Positions 52,818 through 62,670 of a stretch of DNA of 64,000 nucleotides are shown piece after piece; the stretch's first letter is position 1, and every line of letters begins with the position of its first letter. The stretch comes from Porphyromonas endodontalis ATCC 35406 (GTDB taxonomy: Bacteria > Bacteroidota > Bacteroidia > Bacteroidales > Porphyromonadaceae). The position numbers and the translations under genes are program-made. The notes below the pieces were generated by a model, which saw only the letters and a list, made by a program, of their open reading frames with translations, searched no databases and was not told where the DNA came from. The stretch lies in assembly GCF_000174815.1 (NCBI RefSeq), contig NZ_ACNN01000036.1, positions 18,473 to 82,472 on the forward strand, given 5' to 3'.

Positions 52818-54118
52818 GCATTCCAGAGGTCAAGGATATTTCGTTCACCCCAGTAGAGGTGCGTGTATCCGGCGATACAGTTTTTTATTCGGTAGAGAGG
52901 AGTCTCTACGTCGTTGCCCCGAGCGTCTTTTACGCTGGAGGCATAGTTGAAAATCGGTTCGTGGGGCGTGACAACGCTGCTGTAGTGAAATTCGTGCCCC
53001 TGCCACGGCTCCTGCCCTTGGATTGAGAGGGTTCGGTAGCCTAGGTGTAGGCGCATGTTTTGCATTGTTGCCTCTTGGGGCAAAACACCTACCATGGGGA
53101 AGCTTTCGCCTTTTTCGTCCGTAATAGAGCGACAGAGATACATCATTCCGCCACACTCGGCAAGTAGCTTCCCTCCTTGGGCTACGTAGTCTCGGATCTC
53201 CTCTTGGAGCTGTCTGTTTTGCGCCAATTGAGGCAAAAAGAACTCAGGGTAGCCCCCGGGGATATAGACGAGGTCGCTAGGGGGGAGGGTGCTATCGGTG
53301 AGAGGACTAAAGTAGGAGACGCTGCCGAGCCGTTGCAGTTGGTCTAAATTGGCTTGATAGGTGAAGTTGAAAGCTCCGTCCTTAGCTACGCTGATGCGGA
53401 GTGTCCCCTTAGGTGTGTCGGCGGTGAGTGTAGGGGCAGGGGCTTGGGTGGCACACAGCTCTAGCAGGCGATCTACCTCTACATATTTTTCGAGCGTCTC
53501 GGCAATGCGATCGGCATACGCATTGAAGTCGAGTTGGGCATCTAGGGTAAGCCCTAGGTGACGAGAGGGTACCGATAGTTCCTCCATACGAGGGATATAG
53601 CCGAGGCAGGGGACCTGGGCAGCCGAGGCGGCTTCTTGCAAAAAAGCGTAGTGTCGGGGGCTGGCTACCTTATTGAAAACAACGCCAAGGAGGCGGATCT
53701 TGGGGTAAAATCGAGAGAAGCCATACAGCGTGGCAGCCACCGAGAAGGCGGTACTTTGTGCATTGACTACCAAGAGGATGGGGAGGTTTAATAGTTCGGC
53801 AATCCGAGCACTGCTCCCCTCCATGCCCTTATATCCATCGAACAATCCCATTACTCCTTCGGTCACGGAGATGTCGGCTTCTTGCGAGTGGCGTGCGTAG
53901 AGATTATGCAGATGCTCTCCGCTTGCGAGCCAATTATCCAGATTGATAGAGACCCGCCCCGAAGCCATTTTGTGGTATTGGGGGTCGATATAGTCGGGGC
54001 CGCATTTGAAGGGTTGTACCCTATGACCCCTATTGCGAAGAAGGCGCAAAAGCCCTGTGGTGAGGGTGGTTTTCCCTCCTCCCGAAGAGGTGCCTCCGAT
54101 TAGAAATTGGGCTATCAT
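52814..54118 (-). CDS. cbiA: Cobyrinate a,c-diamide synthase
   Basis: CbiA amidates the a and c side chains of cobyrinate using glutamine. The 434-residue protein has the N-terminal P-loop IGGTSSGGGKTTLTTGLLRLL, FKCGPDYIDPQYH and VTEGVMGLFDGY. The amidotransferase part has YIPGGYPE and the Cys in LLAECGGMMYLC. Family length. It overlaps both neighbours by 4 bp inside the operon. Confidence 0.95.
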   Translation of the reverse strand: MIAQFLIGGTSSGGGKTTLTTGLLRLLRNRGHRVQPFKCGPDYIDPQYHKMASGRVSINLDNWLASGEHLHNLYARHSQEADISVTEGVMGLFDGYKGMEGSSARIAELLNLPILLVVNAQSTAFSVAATLYGFSRFYPKIRLLGVVFNKVASPRHYAFLQEAASAAQVPCLGYIPRMEELSVPSRHLGLTLDAQLDFNAYADRIAETLEKYVEVDRLLELCATQAPAPTLTADTPKGTLRISVAKDGAFNFTYQANLDQLQRLGSVSYFSPLTDSTLPPSDLVYIPGGYPEFFLPQLAQNRQLQEEIRDYVAQGGKLLAECGGMMYLCRSITDEKGESFPMVGVLPQEATMQNMRLHLGYRTLSIQGQEPWQGHEFHYSSVVTPHEPIFNYASSVKDARGNDVETPLYRIKNCIAGYTHLYWGERNILDLWNA

Positions 54119-55302
54119 GGCTTTACAGCTTTTAGAATGCTAATGGGGTTGTGCTCGTCTAGTGTGATGCGTTGCGAGGAGACAATGTGCCACTTGCAGC
54201 TCTCGGCGCTTTCGTAGAACGCCTCTCGGCTCTCGGGGCTTACGCTGTTGAAGACAACAACGCCTCCCTCAGTGAGATAGCTATCTATACGTTGAATCAT
54301 GGAGACGAGCTGCCCGCCATGCCCCCCGATAAAAACGGCATCGGGGCGAGGATATCCTGTTAAATCCATCTCCATAAAATCACCAATGACGGCGGTGATG
54401 CCGGGGGTGCCAAAGCGCCGAGTGTTGGTCTCCATGAGGGCGCGTCCTGCCTCTCGTTGCTCAAAAGAGACAATCTCTAGATGGGGAAATTGCAGCTTGG
54501 CTTCGATGGAGACGGAGCCCGTGCAGAAGCCAACATCCCAAAGCGTTTGATGCGAACGCAGGTCTAGAGCGGCAAGGGAGAGTAGCCGAATGGGCATTTT
54601 GGTAATCATCTTGGCTCTACCGTCGAGGAGGGCAAAGTCGCTCTCGGGGATACCTAGGGGTCGGTGTCGGGGGTGCGTCTGTTTGAGTATAAGACAGTTG
54701 GGCATAGAGAACGAGCGTTGGGCTACCTCCTCTATGGAATACTCAGCTACTCTCTCCCCGGCATTCCCTAGGTTCTCTCCCACAATCATACGATAGTTGT
54801 TGTAGCCATAGTCCAGCATTCGTTGGGCAATGGTATTGGGGGTTTTATTCCTATCGGTCAGCACACCGAGGAGGGGTTCCCCTTCTATTAGGGCTTGTTC
54901 GAAGCGTTTCCAAGGTCGCCCCGTGAGGGAGAGTGTCCGCATCCCTTCGTAGGGGAGTAGGCTACGATGGGCAAGTAGTTGTAGCGAATTAAAGGTGGGA
55001 AACACCTCAATAACCGCCTCCGGGTCGCGCCTTTGTACCGTGCCGGCAAACCCAAAAAATAGGGGGTCGCCCGAGGCAAAAACAATGATCTCTTTATGCT
55101 CTTTGTAGGCATCGAAGACGCCATCCAAAGGTACCGTTATATCAATCCAAGTAGCCCCTAGGGGAAGGAACTTTTCCACCAATTGGTGATGACGAAGTCC
55201 TCCGGAGAACACCTTGTTCTCGGCTATTATTTTGAGGACTGCCGAGGAGAGTTCTAATTCGGCGTCGTCGGTAATACCAATGATGTAATACTTGCGTGCC
55301 AT
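54115..55302 (-). CDS. cbiET: Fused precorrin-6Y C5,15-methyltransferase/decarboxylase (CbiE-CbiT)
   Basis: This 395-residue fusion joins CbiE (residues 1-200) and CbiT (210-395), equivalent to CobL. The CbiE part shows YYIIGITDDAELELS and the SAM-binding FASGDPLFFGF. The CbiT part has the Rossmann motif LWDVGFCTGSVSIEAKL followed by VSFEQREAGRALM and DAVFIGGHGGQL. The FCTGS in motif I replaces the more usual GAGTGS; whether this alters activity cannot be read from sequence. It methylates C5 and C15 and decarboxylates at C12. It is 12 bp from cbiHC and overlaps cbiA by 4 bp. Confidence 0.93.
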   Translation of the reverse strand: MARKYYIIGITDDAELELSSAVLKIIAENKVFSGGLRHHQLVEKFLPLGATWIDITVPLDGVFDAYKEHKEIIVFASGDPLFFGFAGTVQRRDPEAVIEVFPTFNSLQLLAHRSLLPYEGMRTLSLTGRPWKRFEQALIEGEPLLGVLTDRNKTPNTIAQRMLDYGYNNYRMIVGENLGNAGERVAEYSIEEVAQRSFSMPNCLILKQTHPRHRPLGIPESDFALLDGRAKMITKMPIRLLSLAALDLRSHQTLWDVGFCTGSVSIEAKLQFPHLEIVSFEQREAGRALMETNTRRFGTPGITAVIGDFMEMDLTGYPRPDAVFIGGHGGQLVSMIQRIDSYLTEGGVVVFNSVSPESREAFYESAESCKWHIVSSQRITLDEHNPISILKAVKP

Positions 55303-55314
55303 GCTAGATAGGGG

Positions 55315-56721
55315 CTATACGTCTCGCCCGGGATAGAGGGCTGCGGCATCGTCGTAGCAGAGAATGGCATTGATAAGGGTGGCGGCTAGGTTGCTGCCTC
55401 CTCGTCTGCCTTCTACGATGATCTTAGGGATATGGGGGAAGGTATGCACTCTATGCTTCGACTCGCAGACGTGTACAAAGCCTACGGGAGCGGCTATGAT
55501 GCCGGAGGGAGTGGCTTTACCCAGCCGTATTTGTCGGCATAGCTCGATAAGAGCCGTAGGAGCATTACCAAAGGCAAATAGAGCGTTGGGGTCTTCTTCT
55601 ACGGCTAGGCGAATAGCTTCTTCCGCCCTTGTAGTGCCTCGCGTCTTGGAGAGTTCCACCACACGAGGATCGGTGATATAGCATTTGACCGAGAGCCCAA
55701 GTCGCTCCACAGCTCCCTTGCGGATGCCTGCTGCCACCATAGATACATCGGTTACAATTGTCTTGATTTCACCCTTCTTGATGGCTTCGTGCATGCGTGC
55801 CACAGCGTTGGGATCTGTGTAGAGAATATCCTCCATGGAGAAGTCTGCCGTGGTGTGGATGGCATGGAAGAGAGCCCATCGCCTATCGATAGGCACCTCG
55901 GGGTGGCGCATTTCACGCTCTATCGTGCGGAACGATTCCATCATAATTTGCTGCCCCTTGCCCTCAGCTCCTTCGATGCGCTCTCGGTAGTAGCCTCGAG
56001 GCGTGATGATGGCATCTTGAGTTTGGTAAGACTGAGAGTTGCCGATAAGTACCACGGTAAACATATCAATCTCTTCGGGGTCGAATTGTGCCAACGTGGT
56101 GCGTACAACGCGTTCCCCCGGGCGACCGGCTTCTCGCACATACCCTACAGGTGTGGTAGAAGCGCGCCGCTCCAAAAATAGCGCTTTGAGCCGATGGAGC
56201 TGCCAATACCGCCCTTCGCTTTTGGGGTTGTAGACTGCGGTTACGAAGTCCGCCTCGGCAGCTGCTATGATGCGTTTCTCTATCTTCTCCCATGGGGTCA
56301 TGAGGTCGGAGAGGGAGATAATGCAGAGGTCATGCCCAATGGGAGCACCCAAGAGCGAAGCCGCTTTTTGGAAGGCACTGATGCCGGGGAGTACTCGGAT
56401 CTCTATGGCGCTATCCCGATCTTTTTTCATCTCATAGATGAGGGGAGCCATTCCGTAGATGCCGGCATCGCCCGAACTGATCACCGTAACGCGCTGCCCT
56501 TTCTCCGCTTCTTCGAAGGCAATACCGGCACGCTCTCGCTCTTTTTTCATCCCGGTGTCGATACAACGAGCCGTGGAGGAGAGCCAGGGTTCAATGAATT
56601 GGAAATAGTATTTATAGCCTATTACTACGTCGCTTTGGGCAATGGCTTCGCACACCGCCGGGGTGATGTCTTGAGGGCTGCCGGGGCCTATGCCTGCGAC
56701 TATGATACTGCCTTTGTTCAT
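55315..56721 (-). CDS. cbiHC: Fused precorrin-3B C17-methyltransferase and precorrin-8X methylmutase (CbiH-CbiC)
   Basis: This 468-residue protein fuses two cobalamin enzymes. Residues 1-245 are CbiH/CobJ: IIVAGIGPGSPQDITPA, VISSGDAGIYGMA, LPGISAFQKAASLLGAP and TAVYNPKSEGRYWQL. Residues 260-468 are CbiC/CobH: DFSMEDILYTDPNA, IVTDVSMVAAGI and IIAAPVGFVHVCESK. CbiH contracts the ring and methylates C17, and CbiC moves the methyl from C11 to C12. These are not consecutive steps, so the fusion reflects co-expression or a shared complex, not direct hand-over. It is the first cobalamin gene of the block and starts 17 bp after the NamZ-like gene. Confidence 0.94.
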   Translation of the reverse strand: MNKGSIIVAGIGPGSPQDITPAVCEAIAQSDVVIGYKYYFQFIEPWLSSTARCIDTGMKKERERAGIAFEEAEKGQRVTVISSGDAGIYGMAPLIYEMKKDRDSAIEIRVLPGISAFQKAASLLGAPIGHDLCIISLSDLMTPWEKIEKRIIAAAEADFVTAVYNPKSEGRYWQLHRLKALFLERRASTTPVGYVREAGRPGERVVRTTLAQFDPEEIDMFTVVLIGNSQSYQTQDAIITPRGYYRERIEGAEGKGQQIMMESFRTIEREMRHPEVPIDRRWALFHAIHTTADFSMEDILYTDPNAVARMHEAIKKGEIKTIVTDVSMVAAGIRKGAVERLGLSVKCYITDPRVVELSKTRGTTRAEEAIRLAVEEDPNALFAFGNAPTALIELCRQIRLGKATPSGIIAAPVGFVHVCESKHRVHTFPHIPKIIVEGRRGGSNLAATLINAILCYDDAAALYPGRDV

Positions 56722-56738
56722 AAAATTAAGGGGAGAGG

Positions 56739-57965
56739 TTAGGGTTTTGTCTCGAGTCTATTGTCTTTGTATATGAGGTATTGCTGGCGCAACGCTCGGT
56801 ATTTTCGGAGGTCATCTTGCCAGCTTTTGCGTATTGCCTCCTCGCTCCATCCCTCTCGGAGTTGCTTGCGGAGTGAGGGAGAGCCTGCGAGGAGGTCGAA
56901 AGTGCGCTCGCGGTCAATGAGTCGCTTACCCACCTTTTGGGTGCGCTTCTGCCAGTCAATGAGAGGGGCAATACTTAGTCCTCCTTGGAGGAGAGAATCC
57001 GTGTAATTCGTTCCATAGCAGCGTTGCCCCTTGTACTTTGCGTCGGTGGCTCCCTGCATAGATTTTGGGGTGAAGAGATATTCTCCCAACCCTTTATTAG
57101 GATACCCCAATGCCGTAAAAGGATTGGGGGTGCCCCTGCCTACACTTAGGATGGTGGCTTCGAAAAAGCACAAAGAGGGGTAAAGGCGAATGGCTTCGGG
57201 CGTCTTGAGATTGGGGCTTGGGGCTACGGGGAGCGTGTAACTATCGCCATGTTGCCAACCCTTGATGGGTATCACACGGAGATCGCATTGTATGCCTCCC
57301 GCCAGCCAACGCTCGCCGTTGATCATGAGAGCTAGCTCTCCTACGGTAAGTCCGTGCAGTACGGGGATGGGGTGCATCCCGATAAAAGATTGGCACGAGG
57401 GCGTGAGGAGGGGGCCGTCTATGTAGTCGTTGGGGTTGGGGCGGTCGAGTATAACTACTGTGATATGGGCTTCGGCAGCGGCTTCCATTACATAGTGCAT
57501 GGTGCTGATGTAGGTGTAGAAGCGGGTGCCAACGTCTTGTAGGTCGAAGAGAATAAGGTCTAAATCGGCAATTTGGTTGCGCTTGGGCTTTTTGTTATTG
57601 CCGTAGAGAGAAATAATGGGTAAGCCGGTGAGGGCATCTTTCCCGCTTGCCACGGAGGCGCCTGCATTGGCAGTCCCTCGGAATCCGTGCTCGGGAGAGA
57701 AAAGACGACAGACCTCTATATTGAGGGCAAGAAGGCTATCGACAAGGGGGCGTTGGTCCGATCCGATAACGCCTGTATGGTTACTCACAAGCCCTACTCG
57801 CTTGCCACGGAGTAGGGGGAGTAGTTGATCCATCCGTTCCGCTCCCACTTGTATAGAGGAGGGGGGGAGCGTAGGGGCAGCAAAGAGCTTAGGAGCCCCC
57901 ACAAAGAGGACTCCTAAGACAAAGGTTATAACCCTGAGTAAAAACTTATGGGCGAGGTTGCTCAT
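56739..57965 (-). CDS. namZ: DUF1343 / NamZ-like exo-beta-N-acetylmuramidase
   Basis: This 408-residue exported protein has a signal peptide ([22 protein letters not shown]). The DUF1343 signature follows: [52 protein letters not shown] and [17 protein letters not shown]1343 proteins include NamZ of Tannerella forsythia and Bacillus, which release MurNAc from peptidoglycan-derived chains. Function here is inferred from the family. The start overlaps the transaldolase stop by 4 bp. Confidence 0.9.
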   Translation of the reverse strand: MSNLAHKFLLRVITFVLGVLFVGAPKLFAAPTLPPSSIQVGAERMDQLLPLLRGKRVGLVSNHTGVIGSDQRPLVDSLLALNIEVCRLFSPEHGFRGTANAGASVASGKDALTGLPIISLYGNNKKPKRNQIADLDLILFDLQDVGTRFYTYISTMHYVMEAAAEAHITVVILDRPNPNDYIDGPLLTPSCQSFIGMHPIPVLHGLTVGELALMINGERWLAGGIQCDLRVIPIKGWQHGDSYTLPVAPSPNLKTPEAIRLYPSLCFFEATILSVGRGTPNPFTALGYPNKGLGEYLFTPKSMQGATDAKYKGQRCYGTNYTDSLLQGGLSIAPLIDWQKRTQKVGKRLIDRERTFDLLAGSPSLRKQLREGWSEEAIRKSWQDDLRKYRALRQQYLIYKDNRLETKP

Positions 57966-58627
57966 TTTTTTGCATCGGCTACACGCTTCTGGTCGGCAAT
58001 GAAGGCGGCCAAACCATTGTCCGTAAGGGGGTGCTTAAGCAATCCCTTGATGGCACCCAAGGGGCAAGTAGCCACATCTGCTCCCACTTCTAGGCATTCG
58101 ATAACGTGGCGTGTGTGGCGGATACTTGCTGCCAAGACCTCCGTTTCAAAGCCATAGTAGCGGAAAACCTCCACGATCTGACGGATAAGCCCTACGCCAT
58201 CGCCCGAAATATCGTCAATACGTCCCACAAAAGGCGATACATAGGTAGCCCCGGCTTTGGCAGCGAGGAGTGCTTGACCGAGATTGAAGATGAGCGTACA
58301 GTTGGTACGAATCCCTTCACGAGAGAACTGGCGAACCGCCTTGATACCCTCTTCGGTAGCAGGTACCTTTACCACGATGTTGGGGTGGAGAGCTGCTAGC
58401 TCGCGCCCTTCGCGGAGCATCCCCTCGAGGTCGGTGCTCATCACTTCGGCACTTACATCGCCATCTACTATTTCGCAGATTTTGAGGTAGTGCGCCTTGC
58501 AGTCTGCTTCGCCGCTGATACCCTCTTTGGCCATCAAGGAGGGGTTGGTTGTAACGCCATCTAGTACGCCTAAGTCGTTTGCTTCTCGGATGCTTGCCAG
58601 ATTGGCTGTGTCGATAAAAAATTTCAT
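57962..58627 (-). CDS. fsa: Transaldolase / fructose-6-phosphate aldolase family
   Basis: This 221-residue TIM-barrel enzyme is of the short TalC/FSA subfamily. It has [30 protein letters not shown], the Schiff-base lysine in [29 protein letters not shown] and [10 protein letters not shown]. The short length separates it from classical TalA/B. Whether it works as transaldolase or aldolase depends on one or two active-site residues that I cannot settle from reading. Cytosolic, pentose phosphate metabolism. Confidence 0.94.
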   Translation of the reverse strand: MKFFIDTANLASIREANDLGVLDGVTTNPSLMAKEGISGEADCKAHYLKICEIVDGDVSAEVMSTDLEGMLREGRELAALHPNIVVKVPATEEGIKAVRQFSREGIRTNCTLIFNLGQALLAAKAGATYVSPFVGRIDDISGDGVGLIRQIVEVFRYYGFETEVLAASIRHTRHVIECLEVGADVATCPLGAIKGLLKHPLTDNGLAAFIADQKRVADAKK

Positions 58628-58660
58628 TGTTACTTCCTCACTGTTTATTTGGGTGGTAGA

Positions 58661-59215
58661 TTATTTTTCTTCTTTGTTGGGAGAATCTTCTTGCTCGGGG
58701 TACATAAACCACGATGCATACATAGAATAGTTGTGGGCGATGCGTTGGTTCATCTCGGCACTTTGGGTCGGATCCACTTCTTTGATGAAGCGAGCCGGAC
58801 AACCGCCCCAGAGGGTGTGAGGCTCAATCTTGGTGCCCTTGAGCACGACCGAACCTGCGGCTACGATGGCTCCCTCGCCCACTTCCACGTGGTCGAGCAG
58901 TACCGAACCCATGCCGATGAGGGCATAGTTGTGTATCGTAGCTCCGTGAATGGTCACGTTGTGCCCGATGGAAACGTAGTCGCCCATCTCTATGGTGGAG
59001 AGTCCGTACAGGGTATGCAGTACCGATCCGTCTTGGATATTGACATGGTTGCCAATGCGGATACTATTCACGTCGCCACGCAGTACCGCATTGAACCACA
59101 CGCTGCAATGGTGCCCCATTACCACGTCGCCAATGATGCAGGCCCCCTCGGCAAGGAAACACTCCTCGCCAATTTGGGGGGTAATCCCACGTACAGGGAT
59201 GATATGCGCTGCCAT
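58661..59215 (-). CDS. Gamma-class carbonic anhydrase-like hexapeptide-repeat protein
   Basis: This 184-residue left-handed beta-helix protein is of the gamma-carbonic-anhydrase (YrdA/PaaY) family. It has FLAEGACIIGDVVMGHHCSVWFNAVLRGD, the zinc-ligand His positions in GHNVTIHG and IHNYALIGMGSVLLDH, and GAIVAAGSVVLKG. Hydration of carbon dioxide is the family prototype, but many members have uncertain activity. It lies 6 bp after the aminopeptidase P gene in the same direction. Confidence 0.92.
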   Translation of the reverse strand: MAAHIIPVRGITPQIGEECFLAEGACIIGDVVMGHHCSVWFNAVLRGDVNSIRIGNHVNIQDGSVLHTLYGLSTIEMGDYVSIGHNVTIHGATIHNYALIGMGSVLLDHVEVGEGAIVAAGSVVLKGTKIEPHTLWGGCPARFIKEVDPTQSAEMNQRIAHNYSMYASWFMYPEQEDSPNKEEK

Positions 59216-59221
59216 CGTGGG

Positions 59222-61015
59222 TTAGAGCTTTTGGGTCTTCTCGCGAAGCCAAGCCGCCTCTTCCGGGGTAAGTAGAGGGCTAATCTCTTGGTATACCTTC
59301 TCTTGATAGGCGTTGTACCAAGCGATCTCTTCTGCGGTGAGTAGGCTCTTCTCTACAAGACGATTGTCGAGATAGCAGAGGGTAACAGTCTCAAAACCGA
59401 GGAATGTCCCAAACTCGCTGCGGCAATTCTCCTTGGTGACGATTAGGTTCTCAATACGGATGCCCCATTTGCCAGCGCGGTAAAGCCCCGGCTCGTTGCT
59501 TGTAAACGTGCCCACGGCCATGGGGGTGGGGTTGTTGTCTGTGCGGATATTCTGAGGCCCTTCGTGTACGTTGAGGGCGATCCCTACGCCGTGGCCTGTG
59601 CCGTGCCCGTAAGAGAGCGCTCTATCCCAAAGGGCTTTGCGTGCCAAAATATCAAGCTGATTGCCACGAGTCCCCTCAGGGAATTGTGCCGTAGCAATGG
59701 CGATATGACCTTTGAGTACAAGCGTGTAGTCTACTTTGAGATCGGCCTGAGGTTCTGCCTCGCCAAGGGCAATGGTACGGGTAATGTCGGTCGTACCATC
59801 TTTGTATTGAGCCCCACTATCGAGGAGCAATACGCCTTCGTTGCGGAGGGTGTAGGCACTCTCGGGAGTAGCTCGGTAATGTACAATGGCACCGTGATCT
59901 TGGTACCCACAGATGGTGTCGAAGCTATCCCCGATGTACATATCGCTTTGGGCGCGATGCTCGGCAAGGATGCGATCGATCTCCACTTCTGTAGGGGTTT
60001 CTCCTCGCTTGAGGGCAGCCTCTAGCCACATAAAGAAGCGTGTGAGGGCTACTCCGTCGCGGTGCATGGAGCGATGTACGCCTGCCAGCTCAGCCTCATT
60101 CTTATAGGATTTGAGCATGGTTACCACCGACACTCCCTCTATTTGTCGGCAGTGGGGAGCGAGAGCGTTGTAGACGGCGCTTGAGATACGGCTTTTGTCC
60201 ACATACACCGTAACGCTTGCGGGGAGGGCGGATAGGTAGCCAAAAATCTCTTGATAGCCCATGACGCGCACTCCTTGAGCTTGTAGTTCGCTTTGGAGGG
60301 CGGCATTTACTTTTTCTGCAAAGGTGAAGAGTACCGATTCTTTCTCCCCGATAAAGCCGAAGCCTACGCCTACGGGGTTGCACTCTACGTCGCAGTTGCG
60401 GATGTTGAATGCCCAGGCAAGTTCGTCTAGGGTAGTCAAGACAGTTGCATTTGCGCCTTTCTTCTTGAGGTGCTCTAGGATGCGTTGTGTGCGTGCCTTG
60501 GTCTCTTCGCCCGAGTACTCTACGGGCTGAGGGCGGAATTCGTTCTTGGGGATGGCGGGGCGGTCAGCCCAAATGCCGTCGATAAGGTCGTAGTCGCTGT
60601 TGATCGTGAGGCCAAAAGCGGATAGCGCGCGCTCCATTCTCTCTACTTCGGCTTGGCTTACGCAGGTGCCGTCACACCCTACTACTGCACCCTCGGGTAG
60701 CTCCGAAGTTAGGAATTCTTCGATGGTAGGTACACCGGATACGCCCTCTTTGTATAGCTCAATGGTACTGCCCTCTAGCTGATCACCAGCCTGAAGGAAG
60801 TAGCGCGAGTCCGTCCATAAGCCGGCTTTGTCGAGCGTTACTACTACGCTTCCTGCCGAGCCATTAAAGCCCGAGATCCAGGCGCGGCTTTTCCAGTGCT
60901 GAGGGGTATATTCGCCAAGATGCCCGTCGTTGCTAACAACAAGGTAGGCTTGGATATTCTTTGCACGCATGGCACTCCGGAGTGCTTCGAGGCGTGAGGG
61001 AATGTTACTGCTCAT
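59222..61015 (-). CDS. Xaa-Pro aminopeptidase (aminopeptidase P, M24B)
   Basis: This 597-residue cytosolic metallopeptidase has the three-domain architecture of XPNPEP1. Two creatinase-like N-terminal domains are followed by a pita-bread catalytic domain with LLDSGAQYKDGTTDITRTI (two Asp ligands), GHGTGHGVGIALNVHEGP (His) and TSNEPGLYRAGKWGIRIEN (two Glu). All five ligands are present. It removes N-terminal residues before proline, which complements DPP-IV in this proteolytic lifestyle. The start has MSSNIPSRLEALR, usual for the family. Confidence 0.95.
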   Translation of the reverse strand: MSSNIPSRLEALRSAMRAKNIQAYLVVSNDGHLGEYTPQHWKSRAWISGFNGSAGSVVVTLDKAGLWTDSRYFLQAGDQLEGSTIELYKEGVSGVPTIEEFLTSELPEGAVVGCDGTCVSQAEVERMERALSAFGLTINSDYDLIDGIWADRPAIPKNEFRPQPVEYSGEETKARTQRILEHLKKKGANATVLTTLDELAWAFNIRNCDVECNPVGVGFGFIGEKESVLFTFAEKVNAALQSELQAQGVRVMGYQEIFGYLSALPASVTVYVDKSRISSAVYNALAPHCRQIEGVSVVTMLKSYKNEAELAGVHRSMHRDGVALTRFFMWLEAALKRGETPTEVEIDRILAEHRAQSDMYIGDSFDTICGYQDHGAIVHYRATPESAYTLRNEGVLLLDSGAQYKDGTTDITRTIALGEAEPQADLKVDYTLVLKGHIAIATAQFPEGTRGNQLDILARKALWDRALSYGHGTGHGVGIALNVHEGPQNIRTDNNPTPMAVGTFTSNEPGLYRAGKWGIRIENLIVTKENCRSEFGTFLGFETVTLCYLDNRLVEKSLLTAEEIAWYNAYQEKVYQEISPLLTPEEAAWLREKTQKL

Positions 61016-61045
61016 AGCGTTTATCGTGTTTAAAGAGTTTGAGAT

Positions 61046-62614
61046 TCAATCTAAGTCGTCTACCCCTCTGTGCTCTTGGCGCAGGAGGTCGGTTACCGTC
61101 TTGACGGGGGTAAAGGTGTCGCTGGGTACCTCCACAAAAATGGTATTCCAGTGGTGCATGGCGCCGTTCCACAGCCCCGGTCGCTCTAGAGCCTGTAGTT
61201 GCTTGCCGTTTTGGCTCTTTGTAGCAACAAAGGCTGTGCGTTTATTCACATAGTCTTGTAGGTGGAAGTGTTGCCCCTTGAAGTCGTAGGGCGAGCATAC
61301 AATATCCACAGGATTGAAGTAGCTGCTTGAGGCAAGGATAGAGGCGTCTCGCTCACTGCTTTTGTCGATTTGGGATGCCTCTACAATTTGTAGAGAGGTA
61401 CTACCATCCGCCTCGCGCACTATATAAGGGCCTCCCCCCGGCTCTCCATCGTTGCGTACCATGCCGCACACACGTATCGGTCGGTTGAGCTTTTGTTGGA
61501 TGCGTTCTGCCAATTCTTTGTCGCCTAAGAGGTCTATTTGTGGGAGCTGGATGCAGAGTACCTTGTGCAAGAAGTCTACCATCTCCTCGAGTTGGGAGTG
61601 GCTACACTTGCCCTTATCAAGCTGGCGAAGATACCCGAAGATGCGCTCTTGCACGGCCAAAAGAACCCCTCCTAAGAGCTTTTTGTAGAGTATCGTATTA
61701 CTCTTGAGATGCTCCATGGTGACGTTGTCTATGTTCTTAATAAAGATGACATCGCTCTCCAAGGCTGCCAAATTGTCGATGAGGGCTCCGTGCCCTCCGG
61801 GGCGGAATAGTAAATCGCCCTCCTCTGTGCGGAAGGGCATGCCCTCCTCATCTAGGGCAAGTGTGTCGCTACTGCTGTTTTGGGTGCTGAACGAACTCTC
61901 AATGATGACGCCGTAGTCACCCTCAATACGCGAACTAGCGCGCTCAATGTGTTGGCGGAAGAAGTCGATATGCTCGGGCGATACCGTGTAATGTATGCGC
62001 ACTACGCCATTGCTGTTTTTGGTGTAGAGAGCTCCCTCTGCGAGGTGCTCGGTAGCGGCGGTGCGAATGTATTTCCCGGGGTATTTGTGGAAGGGAACAA
62101 GTCCTTTGGGTAGGTGTCCGTAATTCAATCCTCGCTCTGTGAGGAGCGACTTTGCCACGAGGTCGTAACGCCCTCCCTCCAGTAGCTTTGCCACGGTGCT
62201 CCACTCGTTGCGTAGACAGCTCTCGCTAAGCTCACCAAAGAAAGCGAACTCTTCGATGTGCTCGAAGAAGTAACGTTGCTCTTCGCTTAGCTCTTCTTTG
62301 CTCTTCGTCCCTGCGTCGAGCAACTCGTAGAGGTGCTGAAACATGCGCGTAGCGGCACCCGAAGCCGGTACGAATTTGGTGATTCGGTGTTGGGGATCAT
62401 AGCGATAGCGATCCCAGAGATCGAGGTAGTAGGGCATCTCGTCTTGCTTGATACGCATGATGCCATACTCTATGCTGCCGCTGCCCTCTAGCTGAAGGTA
62501 GCTCCTGCCGTCTCGCAAATAAGCAATTTGGGAGGAGGCTTCCTCTTGGGAGATTCCGTGCTCGGCGAGCTGCTCTAGGTCTTTTGCCGTGAAGATTGAT
62601 CCCGTTTCGTCCAT
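61046..62614 (-). CDS. DUF4301-family protein
   Basis: This 522-residue protein matches the Bacteroidota DUF4301 family by its features: FTAKDLEQLAEHGIS near the start, FVPASGAATRMF, FRPGGHGALIDNLAAL and a C-terminal WNGAMHHWNTIFVEVP. The PASGAATR and PGGHGAL motifs suggest a nucleotide-sugar or phosphosugar-binding fold, but no function is established to my knowledge. No signal peptide or helices. A promoter-like TAGCTTTG lies just upstream. It heads the long co-oriented gene run down to cbiB. Confidence 0.88.
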   Translation of the reverse strand: MDETGSIFTAKDLEQLAEHGISQEEASSQIAYLRDGRSYLQLEGSGSIEYGIMRIKQDEMPYYLDLWDRYRYDPQHRITKFVPASGAATRMFQHLYELLDAGTKSKEELSEEQRYFFEHIEEFAFFGELSESCLRNEWSTVAKLLEGGRYDLVAKSLLTERGLNYGHLPKGLVPFHKYPGKYIRTAATEHLAEGALYTKNSNGVVRIHYTVSPEHIDFFRQHIERASSRIEGDYGVIIESSFSTQNSSSDTLALDEEGMPFRTEEGDLLFRPGGHGALIDNLAALESDVIFIKNIDNVTMEHLKSNTILYKKLLGGVLLAVQERIFGYLRQLDKGKCSHSQLEEMVDFLHKVLCIQLPQIDLLGDKELAERIQQKLNRPIRVCGMVRNDGEPGGGPYIVREADGSTSLQIVEASQIDKSSERDASILASSSYFNPVDIVCSPYDFKGQHFHLQDYVNKRTAFVATKSQNGKQLQALERPGLWNGAMHHWNTIFVEVPSDTFTPVKTVTDLLRQEHRGVDDLD

Positions 62615-62636
62615 TTTATTTTGTTTCTTTTTGCGC

Positions 62637-62670
62637 CAAAGCTAGGGGAAGACCCCTATACCTGCCCAAA
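62637..62670 (-). promoter_or_regulatory. Promoter candidate of DUF4301 gene
   Basis: On the minus strand, -7 box TAGCTTTG (62644-62637) and TTTG (62670-62667) are separated by 22 bp, slightly longer than usual. The ATG lies 22 bp beyond the -7 box. Confidence 0.5.

Noticed and set aside
56722..56738. Cobalamin riboswitch upstream of the cobalamin genes
   Set aside because: The gap is only 17 bp and no B12-box-like sequence was seen in the upstream gaps.
58649..59275. 208-codon plus-strand ORF
   Set aside because: It lies wholly opposite the gamma-carbonic anhydrase gene and has no signal, domain or operon support; a shadow frame.
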